The notes beneath the pieces are model-generated. The model saw only the letters and a program-made list of their open reading frames with translations, was not told the DNA's origin and searched no databases. Both the position numbers and the translations under genes were made by a program. From Verrucomicrobiia bacterium (GTDB lineage Bacteria; Verrucomicrobiota; Verrucomicrobiia; Limisphaerales; UBA8199): a DNA stretch of 36,127 nt. Location: positions 1-36,127 of the forward strand of contig DASYZB010000117.1 in NCBI GenBank assembly GCA_035946615.1. The letters are read 5' to 3'. Of this stretch, positions 1 through 6,672 are shown one piece after another (the first letter of the stretch is position 1; every line of letters starts with the position of its first letter).

Positions 1-10
1 TCACAGAGGG

Positions 11-53
11 ACCCCTCTCCCCGGCCCTCTCCCCTCGAAAGGGGAGAGGGAGA
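11..53. repeat. Intergenic hairpin repeat, copy 1
   Basis: A perfect 11-bp stem (25-35 pairs with 40-50) closes a 4-nt loop (cgaa). The preceding pyrimidine-rich stretch and the stem share the CTCTCCCCGGCCCTCTCC core seen in the two copies that flank recA. No T-tract follows, so it is not a convincing intrinsic terminator. I read it as a diverged member of a dispersed palindromic family. Confidence 0.6.
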
Positions 54-134
54 ATGCCCGGCAGGTTACGGTTGCGGCGCATGGGTAGTCCGTCGCACGG
101 CCCTTCCAATAAAAAATGACTCCGTCTCTTTAAC

Positions 135-974
135 ATGAACATCCCGAAACCCGTCTCAGGCCGCGTGGCGGTATGCAGTTGGTCCCTCCAACCAGCCAGC
201 CCGGAGGAATTGGCCCTCAAATTGCGCGCTGCGGGCGTGCGGCGGGTCCAGCTTGCGTTGGATCCGTTGCGGCAGAAACCGGCTGTTTGGGGCCAAACCC
301 AGCAGGTCTTTGAGCACAATCAGATTTCCATCATCTCCGGCATGTTCGGCTGCGTTGGGGAAGACTACAGCACGCTGGAATCCATCCGCGCCACCGGCGG
401 CCTGGCCCCGGACGCCACCTGGCCCCAGAACTTAAAGAACATCATCGAGACCGTCGCATTGTCCGAAAAACTGGGGTTGAAACTGGTCACCTTCCACGCC
501 GGCTTCCTGCCCCACGACAAAGCCGACCCTGTCTTTGCCAAGATGCTGCGGCGCCTGGGCGAGACGGCTGATGCCTTCGGCGCCGCCGGTATCGACGTGG
601 CTCTCGAGACCGGCCAGGAAACGGCGCGGGATCTGGCGCGACTCCTGCTTGAACTGGACCGCCGGAACGCCGGCATCAATTTCGATCCGGCCAACATGAT
701 CCTCTACGACAAAGGCAACCCCGTAGAGGCCTTCCGCCTCCTGGGGCCCTGGGTGCGCCAGGTCCACATTAAAGACGCGCTCCGGACCAAAACCCCCGGC
801 ACGTGGGGCCAGGAGGTCCCGGCGGGTTCGGGTGAAGTGGATTGGCCAAGGTTCTTCGAGATCCTCAAGGGATTGAATTACAGCGGCCCCTTCGTTATCG
901 AGCGCGAGGCCGGCGGCCAGAGGCTCGCTGACATCGTGCGCGCCCGGGAACTGATCGAAAAGCAACTCCGTTGA
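135..974 (+). CDS. Sugar phosphate isomerase/epimerase (xylose isomerase-like TIM barrel)
   Basis: The 279-aa protein has the layout of the AP endonuclease 2/xylose isomerase-like TIM-barrel family, which isomerises or epimerises sugars and polyols using a divalent metal. Visible strand-end motifs are TFHAGF (119-124), ALETGQE (156-162, probable metal ligand E158), NFDPANM (182-188, D184), QVHIKDA (209-215, H211), GSGEVDW (231-237) and FVIERE (253-258, E256). No signal peptide is seen, so it should be cytoplasmic. It ends one base before the oxidoreductase start, and the two are probably co-translated in a sugar or inositol-type pathway. The substrate cannot be named from sequence. ATG 135 is the natural start; there is no Shine-Dalgarno. 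Confidence 0.88.
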   Translation: MNIPKPVSGRVAVCSWSLQPASPEELALKLRAAGVRRVQLALDPLRQKPAVWGQTQQVFEHNQISIISGMFGCVGEDYSTLESIRATGGLAPDATWPQNLKNIIETVALSEKLGLKLVTFHAGFLPHDKADPVFAKMLRRLGETADAFGAAGIDVALETGQETARDLARLLLELDRRNAGINFDPANMILYDKGNPVEAFRLLGPWVRQVHIKDALRTKTPGTWGQEVPAGSGEVDWPRFFEILKGLNYSGPFVIEREAGGQRLADIVRARELIEKQLR

Positions 975-975
975 A

Positions 976-2025
976 ATGAAATCCGAAGAACCTTCATCAG
1001 AGAAAATAAACGTGGCGGTGGTTGGGCTCGGCTTCATGGGGGTGACGCATCTGCGGGCCTACCTGGACAACCCTGCGGCCAACGTGGTGGCCGTGTGTGA
1101 CGCCGCGCGCCTGCCGGTCAATGGCATCCTGCAAGGGGTGGCCGGGAACGTCAAAAAAACGGCTGACATCAACCTGGGCCCCGAGGTCAAAGTGTTCCGC
1201 CAGCTTGAAGAGGTCCTCGCCGAGCCGGAGGTGGCGCTGGTCGATCTGTGCACGCCCACCCCGCTGCATCCCCAGCAAGCCGTCGCCGCGTTGAGAGCGG
1301 GCAAGAATGTGCTATGCGAGAAGCCCCTGGCCCGCACGTCGGCATTGGCGCGAGACGTTCTGAATGCGCTGGAAACAGCGCCCGGCTTTCTGATGCCGGC
1401 GATGTGCATGCGCTTTTGGCCCGGCTGGAGCTGGCTTAAGGAGGTGGTCGAGCAAAAGACCTACGGCCCCGTGCTAGCCGCCCGGTTTCGCCGGATGTCC
1501 GAGATGCCGGCCTGGAGCAAGCAAGGCACTTACTCTGCCGGCGGCGACCTCGGCGGCGCTCTTTACGACATGCATATCCATGACACCGATTTTGTTCATT
1601 ACCTCTTTGGCCGCCCAGAGGCTGTGTTCTCCACCGGCCAAAGCAAGGACGGCGGGCCGATCAACCATGTCGTCACCCAGTACGTCTATCCGGGCGGGCC
1701 GACGGTCTATGCGGAAGGGACCTGGTTGTTAACCCAAGGCTTTCACATGGCTTACACGCTCCATTGCCAAGGGGCGACGCTGGATTTCGATTTGGCCCGC
1801 GGCCCCCAGGCGATGCAGGTAACCGAACCTGGCCGGCCATCGAGAGTGGTGCTCAACGACGGACCGGATGGTTACGCCGAGGAGATTCGCTACGTCCTGG
1901 AGTGCGCCCAAAAACGCCAGAGGCCAACGGTGGTGACCGCGCGCGACGGGCTTGTGGCGCTGGAAATCTGCGAGGCCGAGGAGAAGTCGGTGCGGTCAGG
2001 GCAGGCGGTGCTGCTGGCAAAATGA
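976..2025 (+). CDS. Gfo/Idh/MocA family NAD(P)-dependent oxidoreductase
   Basis: The 349-aa protein begins with a Rossmann fold carrying GLGFMG (17-22), has the family signature CEKPLA (114-119, catalytic-type K116) and a C-terminal alpha/beta domain with the YDMHIHDTDF stretch near residue 200. That stretch supplies the usual acid and histidine of the active site. Family members oxidise or epimerise sugars and inositols. The start lies one nucleotide after the stop of the upstream TIM-barrel enzyme, and such pairs commonly act in one catabolic route through keto-sugar intermediates. No export signal is visible. The family assignment is secure, the substrate unknown. Confidence 0.9.
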   Translation: MKSEEPSSEKINVAVVGLGFMGVTHLRAYLDNPAANVVAVCDAARLPVNGILQGVAGNVKKTADINLGPEVKVFRQLEEVLAEPEVALVDLCTPTPLHPQQAVAALRAGKNVLCEKPLARTSALARDVLNALETAPGFLMPAMCMRFWPGWSWLKEVVEQKTYGPVLAARFRRMSEMPAWSKQGTYSAGGDLGGALYDMHIHDTDFVHYLFGRPEAVFSTGQSKDGGPINHVVTQYVYPGGPTVYAEGTWLLTQGFHMAYTLHCQGATLDFDLARGPQAMQVTEPGRPSRVVLNDGPDGYAEEIRYVLECAQKRQRPTVVTARDGLVALEICEAEEKSVRSGQAVLLAK

Positions 2026-2120
2026 GGGGCGCCCTCAGGCCGCGCGGAGCGAGACACTAATTTCACGAATTAACACGAATTTTTTTTGAGATCGCAGCGA
2101 GATTGTTTTGTACGCTGAAC

Positions 2121-2150
2121 GGGTGAGATGAAGGCGGGTGAGATGAAGGC
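2121..2150. repeat. Perfect 15-bp tandem duplication
   Basis: GGGTGAGATGAAGGC occurs twice with no spacer (2121-2135 and 2136-2150). It looks like a recent slippage duplication inside the recA upstream region. Confidence 0.85.
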
Positions 2151-2274
2151 ACGGAGGCGCGCAAAGATTATGAGAGGAGAGATATTGAAATTGAAAGGGA
2201 TTTGCTTTTTGGCACGCGAATTGTTTTGGCAGACGGCGGCACAGTAAAACTGCCTGAGCGCGGGGGCAGGAAAG

Positions 2275-2328
2275 GGGCCTCCTCTCCCCGGCCCTCTCCT
2301 CCAATGGAGGAGAGGGGGAAGACTGCCA
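2275..2328. repeat. 54-bp hairpin-bearing direct repeat, copy 2 (upstream of recA)
   Basis: This block matches 3552-3605 at all but the two central loop positions and lies in the same orientation. It contains a perfect 11-bp stem (2292-2302 with 2306-2316) around a 3-nt loop. Similarity fades outside the 54 bp but continues weakly on both sides. No T-tract follows the stem. Confidence 0.85.
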
Positions 2329-2368
2329 CTGGCCCTGCGGTGGCGCTGATTGCAAATTGATGATTGAT

Positions 2369-2396
2369 TTGACAAGCGTGCCGCGTTTCCGAAAAT
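2369..2396 (+). promoter_or_regulatory. Possible recA promoter
   Basis: TTGACA (2369-2374) is followed after 16 bp by GAAAAT (2391-2396, four of six matches to TATAAT). This would start transcription about 35 bp before the recA ATG. I see no clear LexA palindrome beside it. The call rests on pattern only. Confidence 0.35.
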
Positions 2397-2437
2397 GAGC
2401 TGTTGCTTGTAATCAAGAACTTCGAACACCCTGAGCT

Positions 2438-3532
2438 ATGGCTGTAAAAACTTTGGAAAAACCCGCCGAGAAAGCCGCTGATAAGGTCATAGATGGCAAG
2501 GCCGCTGAGGCCGCAAAGGTCTCGGCAGCGCGTCAGCGCGATCTGGATGCCGCCATTTCCAGCATTACCAAGGCCTACGGCGAGGGCAGCATCATGCGCC
2601 TGGGCGACGCCCGGGCGCTCAAACAAATCGAGGTCATCCCCACGGGCGCCCTGGCGGTGGACCTGGCCCTTGGCGTGGGCGGTATCCCGCGCGGGCGGGT
2701 AGTCGAGATTTTCGGCCCGGAATCCTCCGGCAAAACCACCCTGATGCTCCATGTCATTGCCAATGCCCAAAAGGCGGGCGGCCTGGCGGCCTTCATCGAT
2801 GCCGAACACGCCCTGGACCCCGGCTATGCCAAACGCCTTGGGGTCGATCTTGAAGATTTGCTCGTCTCGCAGCCCGACAGCGGCGAGGAGGCCCTGTCCA
2901 TTTGCGAAACCCTGGCGCGCTCCAACGCCCTGGACGTGATTGTAATTGACTCCGTCGCGGCCCTGGTGCCCAAGGCGGAGTTGGAAGGTGAGATGGGCAT
3001 GGCGACGATGGGCATGCAGGCCCGCCTCATGAGCCAGGCCCTCCGTAAATTGACGGCGGTTCTTGCCCGCGCCAAGACCACTTGCGTTTTTACCAACCAA
3101 ATGCGCGAGAAAGTAGGCGTGATGTTTGGCAACCCCGAGACGACCCCCGGGGGAAAGGCGCTCAAGTTCTATGCCAGCGTCCGCATTGATATCCGGCGCA
3201 AGGACACCATCAAAGACGCCGCGGGCAATGCCATTGGCAACCATGTCAAGGTCAAGATCGTCAAAAACAAAGTCGCCCCGCCCTTTGCCGAGGCCGAGTT
3301 TGATATCATTTACAATCATGGAATCAATAAGGAAGGCAGCCTGCTGGATGTCGGCATCGACGTGGGCGCCGTGGATAAGAAGGGGGCGTGGCTCCAGTTT
3401 GATGGCGAGTTGATTGGGCAAGGCAAAGAAGCAGCCCAAAAAACCCTGGCGGAAAAACCCGAGTTAGCGCAAAAGATCGTCGAGGCAATCATGGCCAAAC
3501 GCAACTCCCAAAGCGTGGCCGCTGCCGCCTGA
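2438..3532 (+). CDS. recA: Recombinase RecA
   Basis: RecA catalyses ATP-dependent strand exchange in recombinational repair and triggers LexA-type autocleavage. The 364-aa protein shows Walker A GPESSGKT (93-100), Walker B VIVID (167-171), the L1 region around [14 protein letters not shown], and L2 with [14 protein letters not shown] followed by the TPGGKALKF block (218-244). Its length is typical, with a somewhat long alanine/lysine-rich N-terminus of about 30 residues before the conserved core. The C-terminus is lysine/alanine-rich rather than strongly acidic. It is a single-gene unit between two long intergenic regions. There is no Shine-Dalgarno; ATG 2438 is chosen because it heads the conserved reading frame. 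Confidence 0.98.
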   Translation: MAVKTLEKPAEKAADKVIDGKAAEAAKVSAARQRDLDAAISSITKAYGEGSIMRLGDARALKQIEVIPTGALAVDLALGVGGIPRGRVVEIFGPESSGKTTLMLHVIANAQKAGGLAAFIDAEHALDPGYAKRLGVDLEDLLVSQPDSGEEALSICETLARSNALDVIVIDSVAALVPKAELEGEMGMATMGMQARLMSQALRKLTAVLARAKTTCVFTNQMREKVGVMFGNPETTPGGKALKFYASVRIDIRRKDTIKDAAGNAIGNHVKVKIVKNKVAPPFAEAEFDIIYNHGINKEGSLLDVGIDVGAVDKKGAWLQFDGELIGQGKEAAQKTLAEKPELAQKIVEAIMAKRNSQSVAAAA

Positions 3533-3551
3533 GCTGCGGGGGCAAGGTAAA

Positions 3552-3605
3552 GGGCCTCCTCTCCCCGGCCCTCTCCTCCACGGGAGGAGAGGGGGAAGAC
3601 TGCCA
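3552..3605. repeat. 54-bp hairpin-bearing direct repeat, copy 3 (downstream of recA)
   Basis: Near-identical to 2275-2328, differing only at the two central loop bases. The perfect 11-bp stem is 3569-3579 with 3583-3593. It begins 19 bp after the recA stop. It could form a hairpin in the recA transcript, but no U-tract follows. Confidence 0.85.
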
Positions 3606-3649
3606 GTCAGGCCAACTGGCGGCACCGCCGCAAGCGCTTGTACCGAGTT

Positions 3650-3801
3650 TATTGGCAGGAGGGCATCTTGACACTGCCACCGGAACGCCGGCTTCAGCCG
3701 GCAGCAGTGCGTAATTCACCACCCCTGCCGGCTAAAGCCGGCGTTCCGCTGCGGCTACAACAAGTTCCCGGTGGCAGTGTCAAGATGCGCTCTATTGGCA
3801 G
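3650..3801. mobile_element. MITE-like element with terminal inverted repeats and 9-bp target duplication
   Basis: The element runs 3659-3792 (134 bp). Its ends, 3659-3683 and 3768-3792, are inverted repeats of 25 bp with one mismatch (fourth base). They are flanked directly by an exact 9-bp direct repeat, TATTGGCAG (3650-3658 and 3793-3801). Inside sits a second inverted pair, 3682-3704 and 3725-3747 (22 of 23 match), each arm itself a GCCGGC-nnnn-GCCGGC palindrome of REP type. There is no transposase. Size, inverted ends and duplication fit a non-autonomous miniature element, although a REP-type palindrome cluster with chance flanks remains possible. Confidence 0.65.
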
Positions 3802-3912
3802 CCGGCGGTTTCGGAAGAGTTTGACAACTGTGGCAATTGGGGCCATTAGAGTAGCCATCATCCAAGGCGCGGTGGGTTTCTGCTGCTGGTTGTACATTGT
3901 TAAGGACCTTTT

Positions 3913-4911
3913 ATGCGCAATACCGGAAAAGCTACTCTAAAGCCAACGAGTTTAAAACCGCCTCGAAGCGGAGCAACCGCCCTATGCCCTGGATGCCTGG
4001 CCTTGGGCATGGCCGTTGTTGCCATATCGGCCACCGCCGTTTTCGGCTCCGAGGATGTGCCGCACCGGCCATTTGCGCAACTGGCTGATGTGCCCGAGCC
4101 GGGACAATTCATTGGCGGGCTGGTCTATGAGGAGTCGGAGGCCTATCACATTTTCGTTCATGGCGCTTCTCAAGACATCACTTATCATTCCGCTGACGGA
4201 GAGAAGTACGGAATCGACATCAACCAGGGTTTTTTGGCGCTGCAGTACGGGATAACCGAACGGTGGGCAGCCGATGTCAACATCGGGGGCACCACCGTCG
4301 GGTGGCGTTACTTCGATAATGGCAAGGTCCAATCGGCTACCGGGCTTATGGACTTCGATTTCGGCGTCCGCTACCAGGCCTTCAACGAAGCCAAAAGCGA
4401 TTCTCCCTGGGTGCCGACCCTTACCTTGCGCGCAGGGGCCGTCTTGCCGGGCTCTTACAACGAGAATTTTCCGTTTGCACCCGGTTTGCGCTCGGCGGCC
4501 ATCGAGCCGGAGATTTTGGCACGGAAGCATTTTGGCTGGCCGGGCCTGGGGGCATACACGGACCTGCTGTACCGCTGGAACCGCACAACGGCCAACGATC
4601 AGTACATTGCCGTGATAGGTCTGTTTCAGCAGATCAAAGGCTGGGAATTGGATGCCGGCTATCGTCACTTGCAAACCATCTCGGGTTCGGACATCTCGTT
4701 CACCTCGGGTGTGCCAACCAGCCTGGTCTATCCGCGTGACCCGCGCGAGATCAGCGAGTCCATTGAGGCCGGTTTTAGTTACACGACTTCCAAGCGTCAT
4801 ATCCGCTACGGGTTCCAGTCGCTAACGATTTTCGCCGGCAACAACGCCGACCGCGCATTCTGGGTCGGCGGTTCGATAGACGTGCCCTTTGGCGGCAGAC
4901 ACCACGAATAA
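3913..4911 (+). CDS. Putative outer-membrane beta-barrel (transporter/phenol-degradation-like) protein
   Basis: The 332-aa protein has a long basic N-region, a hydrophobic stretch (about 27-44, LALGMAVVAISATAVFG) and then alternating beta-strand segments rich in Tyr, Trp and Gly, such as AADVNIGGTTVGWRYF, FDFGVRYQAF and ELDAGYRHLQ. This is the pattern of outer-membrane barrels annotated as transporter or MetA-like (phenol degradation pathway). It does not end in the usual aromatic residue (ends RHHE), although a barrel-like strand lies just before. It has one of the few clear Shine-Dalgarno sequences here, AAGGA at 3902-3906, six bases before ATG 3913, which supports the start. Ligand unknown. 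Confidence 0.6.
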   Translation: MRNTGKATLKPTSLKPPRSGATALCPGCLALGMAVVAISATAVFGSEDVPHRPFAQLADVPEPGQFIGGLVYEESEAYHIFVHGASQDITYHSADGEKYGIDINQGFLALQYGITERWAADVNIGGTTVGWRYFDNGKVQSATGLMDFDFGVRYQAFNEAKSDSPWVPTLTLRAGAVLPGSYNENFPFAPGLRSAAIEPEILARKHFGWPGLGAYTDLLYRWNRTTANDQYIAVIGLFQQIKGWELDAGYRHLQTISGSDISFTSGVPTSLVYPRDPREISESIEAGFSYTTSKRHIRYGFQSLTIFAGNNADRAFWVGGSIDVPFGGRHHE

Positions 4912-4999
4912 AAGACGGGAGGCCGGCGGTGAAACGCGTGCGGGCCGGGCAGCGGTACATTTTCAAAATGCCCTGGGAGGGGGTGTTTCAGATCACGTC

Positions 5000-5028
5000 T
5001 TGACATTGGAAGAAGTTGTTGGTTTGAT
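5000..5028 (+). promoter_or_regulatory. Possible promoter of the restriction-modification genes
   Basis: A perfect TTGACA (5000-5005) is followed after exactly 17 bp by TTTGAT (5023-5028, four of six matches). Transcription would start about 15 bp before the methyltransferase ATG, giving a very short leader. It lies in the 138-bp gap after the barrel gene and is the best sigma-70-like match I found in the window. Confidence 0.45.
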
Positions 5029-5049
5029 TGACTAAACACGCATTTTGCC

Positions 5050-6036
5050 ATGGGATTGTTCGGACAACAGGAACGAATTGACGACACGCTTAAAGCGGAT
5101 TCCAAGATCGTGCTGGTCTGTGGGGATTCAGCAAAGACACTTCAAGCCATGCCGTCCGGTTTTGCGAAACTTATTATCTCTTCGCCTCCTTACAACATCG
5201 GAAAAGAGTATGAGGTTCAGACCAAGTTGGATGGTTACCTGGAGGGGTTAAAACCGGTGCTGGATCAACTCGCCAGAGTCCTTGCGGACGGGGGTTCGTT
5301 ATGCTGGCAGGTTGGGAATTACGTAGAGCGCAGCGAAGTTTTCCCCCTCGACATCTACTTTTACCCAATTTTTAAAAAGCTTGGATTACGACTCCGCAAT
5401 CGGATCGTGTGGCATTTCGAGCACGGCTTGCACTGCTCTTTAAGGTTCAGTGGCAGGTATGAAACCCTACTGTGGTTCACCAAAGGACAGGATTATACTT
5501 TCAACCTGGATGCTGTCAGGGTGCCGTCGAAATATCCTGGCAAAACACACTATAAACCCGGGCCAAACTACGGGAAATTCTCAGGTAATCCTCTTGGCAA
5601 AAACCCAAGCGATGTTTGGAGATTAATGGCGCACGAGTGGGAAAGCGGCCTTTGGACAATCCCCAACGTAAAAGCCAACCACCCGGAAAAAACAATTCAT
5701 CCATGCCAATTTCCCATTGAGTTGGTGGAGCGCTGCGTCCTGGCCTGCACAAATGAAGGCGATTGGGTTCTGGACCCATTTTCCGGCGTCGGAAGCGCAT
5801 TACTCGCGGCCGTGCGGCACAGCCGGAAAGCTTTCGGGATCGACAAAGACTTGGAATATATCCGCGAAGCCAAGGCCAGGATGGGCAAACTTTTTTCCGG
5901 TGAGCTGCCTTACCGTCAACTCGGCAAGCCAGTTCACCAGCCGACCGGACGTGAGAAAGTCAGCCAGGTTCCAACGGAATGGAAGAAAGAAACCCAAAAC
6001 GCCAATGATTCTTGCGGCCAGCTATTCGTTCAATAA
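5050..6036 (+). CDS. Type II DNA methyltransferase, beta class (probably N4-cytosine)
   Basis: The 328-aa protein carries motif IV SPPY (45-48, within LIISSPPYNIG) before the AdoMet-binding motif I, LDPFSGVGS (241-249). This order defines beta-class amino-methyltransferases, with the target recognition region between. SPPY rather than DPPY favours N4-cytosine methylation, though this rule is not absolute. It would protect host DNA at the site cut by the overlapping endonuclease gene. Its last 32 bases overlap the endonuclease start, so translation is probably coupled. The gene pair is visibly more AT-rich than its neighbours, which suggests horizontal acquisition. ATG 5050 lies shortly after a good promoter-like sequence and has no Shine-Dalgarno. 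Confidence 0.92.
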   Translation: MGLFGQQERIDDTLKADSKIVLVCGDSAKTLQAMPSGFAKLIISSPPYNIGKEYEVQTKLDGYLEGLKPVLDQLARVLADGGSLCWQVGNYVERSEVFPLDIYFYPIFKKLGLRLRNRIVWHFEHGLHCSLRFSGRYETLLWFTKGQDYTFNLDAVRVPSKYPGKTHYKPGPNYGKFSGNPLGKNPSDVWRLMAHEWESGLWTIPNVKANHPEKTIHPCQFPIELVERCVLACTNEGDWVLDPFSGVGSALLAAVRHSRKAFGIDKDLEYIREAKARMGKLFSGELPYRQLGKPVHQPTGREKVSQVPTEWKKETQNANDSCGQLFVQ

Positions 6037-6598
6037 CGGCGAACGCGCGGTCAAGGAGGCGTATCCGGATCTCCTGCAGGAAATTACGGACTCCATAAGC
6101 AAAGTTAATGCTCTGGATTGCAAAACCAAGAAGAGCAACGAAAAGACAATGCCGGGGGATATGCTTTACTCCCCAGTGGCTCTCAATAAACAATTCAAAA
6201 AGCAGTTGCTTCCGAAGGGGTGGAGCACAGTTCGCGTTAAATGCGAATACGCGACGGAGTATTATGCAGAGGGATATGTTCCCAAAAAGCTTCGCAAGGG
6301 CGCATTCCGAGAGATGGACTTTATTAAACGAAAGCTCGGGGTTGAAATCCAATTAGGGAAATATGCTTTCATGGTTTACAACGTTGCTGCCAAGATGACG
6401 ATCTTTCGCAACCTGGGGCACATTGACACCGGCATTGAAATAGTTCCCGTTAAAGGTTTGGCCGAGGGAATGAGTAGCGGCGTCAGTTATTTTGAGCAGT
6501 TTGTATGGGACCTTGAAAGGCGCGGAGTGGCGAATATTGACGTGCCTGTTCTAATCCTCGGGATCGACGATGTTTATTGTCCACCGGGAAATGCGTAA
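6005..6598 (+). CDS. Type II restriction endonuclease, BglII/BstYI family
   Basis: From ATG 6005 the protein is 197 aa, close to BstYI (about 203 aa as I recall). It carries D105, E114 and Q116 in MDFIKRKLGVEIQ, the same D-x8-E-x-Q spacing as the BglII active site (D84, E93, Q95). Stretches such as LYSPVALN (54-61), VEIQLGKY (113-120) and EGMSSGVSYFE (154-164) resemble BstYI as I remember it, as does the N-terminal distance to the YS pair, which supports this start over the longer open frame. BglII cuts AGATCT and BstYI RGATCY, so a GATC-cored site is likely. It begins inside the methyltransferase gene in another frame. Confidence 0.85.
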   Translation: MILAASYSFNNGERAVKEAYPDLLQEITDSISKVNALDCKTKKSNEKTMPGDMLYSPVALNKQFKKQLLPKGWSTVRVKCEYATEYYAEGYVPKKLRKGAFREMDFIKRKLGVEIQLGKYAFMVYNVAAKMTIFRNLGHIDTGIEIVPVKGLAEGMSSGVSYFEQFVWDLERRGVANIDVPVLILGIDDVYCPPGNA

Positions 6599-6672
6599 AT
6601 CGAAAGTGCACCGCTACTGCGTCCCGGGCTGGCTTGCGTTGAGGCGGGTTTGCTCTCACACTGGTTTATCGA

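Larger units (their letters stand above)
2026..2437. other. Intergenic region upstream of recA, mosaic of repeat words
   Basis: This 412-bp stretch holds no convincing gene. From left to right it contains a doubled CACGAATT word (2062-2069 and 2072-2079) running into a T8 tract, a perfect 15-bp tandem duplication (2121-2150), the 54-bp hairpin repeat (2275-2328), and a possible recA promoter near 2369-2396. Its low coding character and mix of short repeated words suggest a site that collects dispersed repeats. Confidence 0.6.
3533..3912. other. Intergenic region downstream of recA with two repeat elements
   Basis: This 380-bp stretch holds the second 54-bp hairpin repeat (3552-3605) and the MITE-like element with its flanking duplication (3650-3801). 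A TTGACA at 3821-3826 has only a weak -10 partner (CATTAG at 3844-3849), so a promoter for the following barrel gene is possible but unproven. I see no gene in it. Confidence 0.6.

Noticed and set aside
2415-2437. Possible SOS/LexA box before recA (GAACTTCGAACA)
   Set aside because: Only a single GAACA half-site is present. The partner half expected for a TGTTC-N4-GAACA or CGAAC-N4-GTTCG palindrome is missing, so regulation by LexA cannot be claimed.
2168-3439. Long minus-strand open frame (423 aa) across recA
   Set aside because: It is the complement shadow of a G+C-rich recA gene; its residues show no domain and recA is unmistakable on the plus strand.
3569-3600. Intrinsic terminator after recA
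   Set aside because: The stem is strong but is followed by GGGGAAGAC rather than a T-tract, and the same hairpin also occurs upstream of recA, so it is treated as a repeat.
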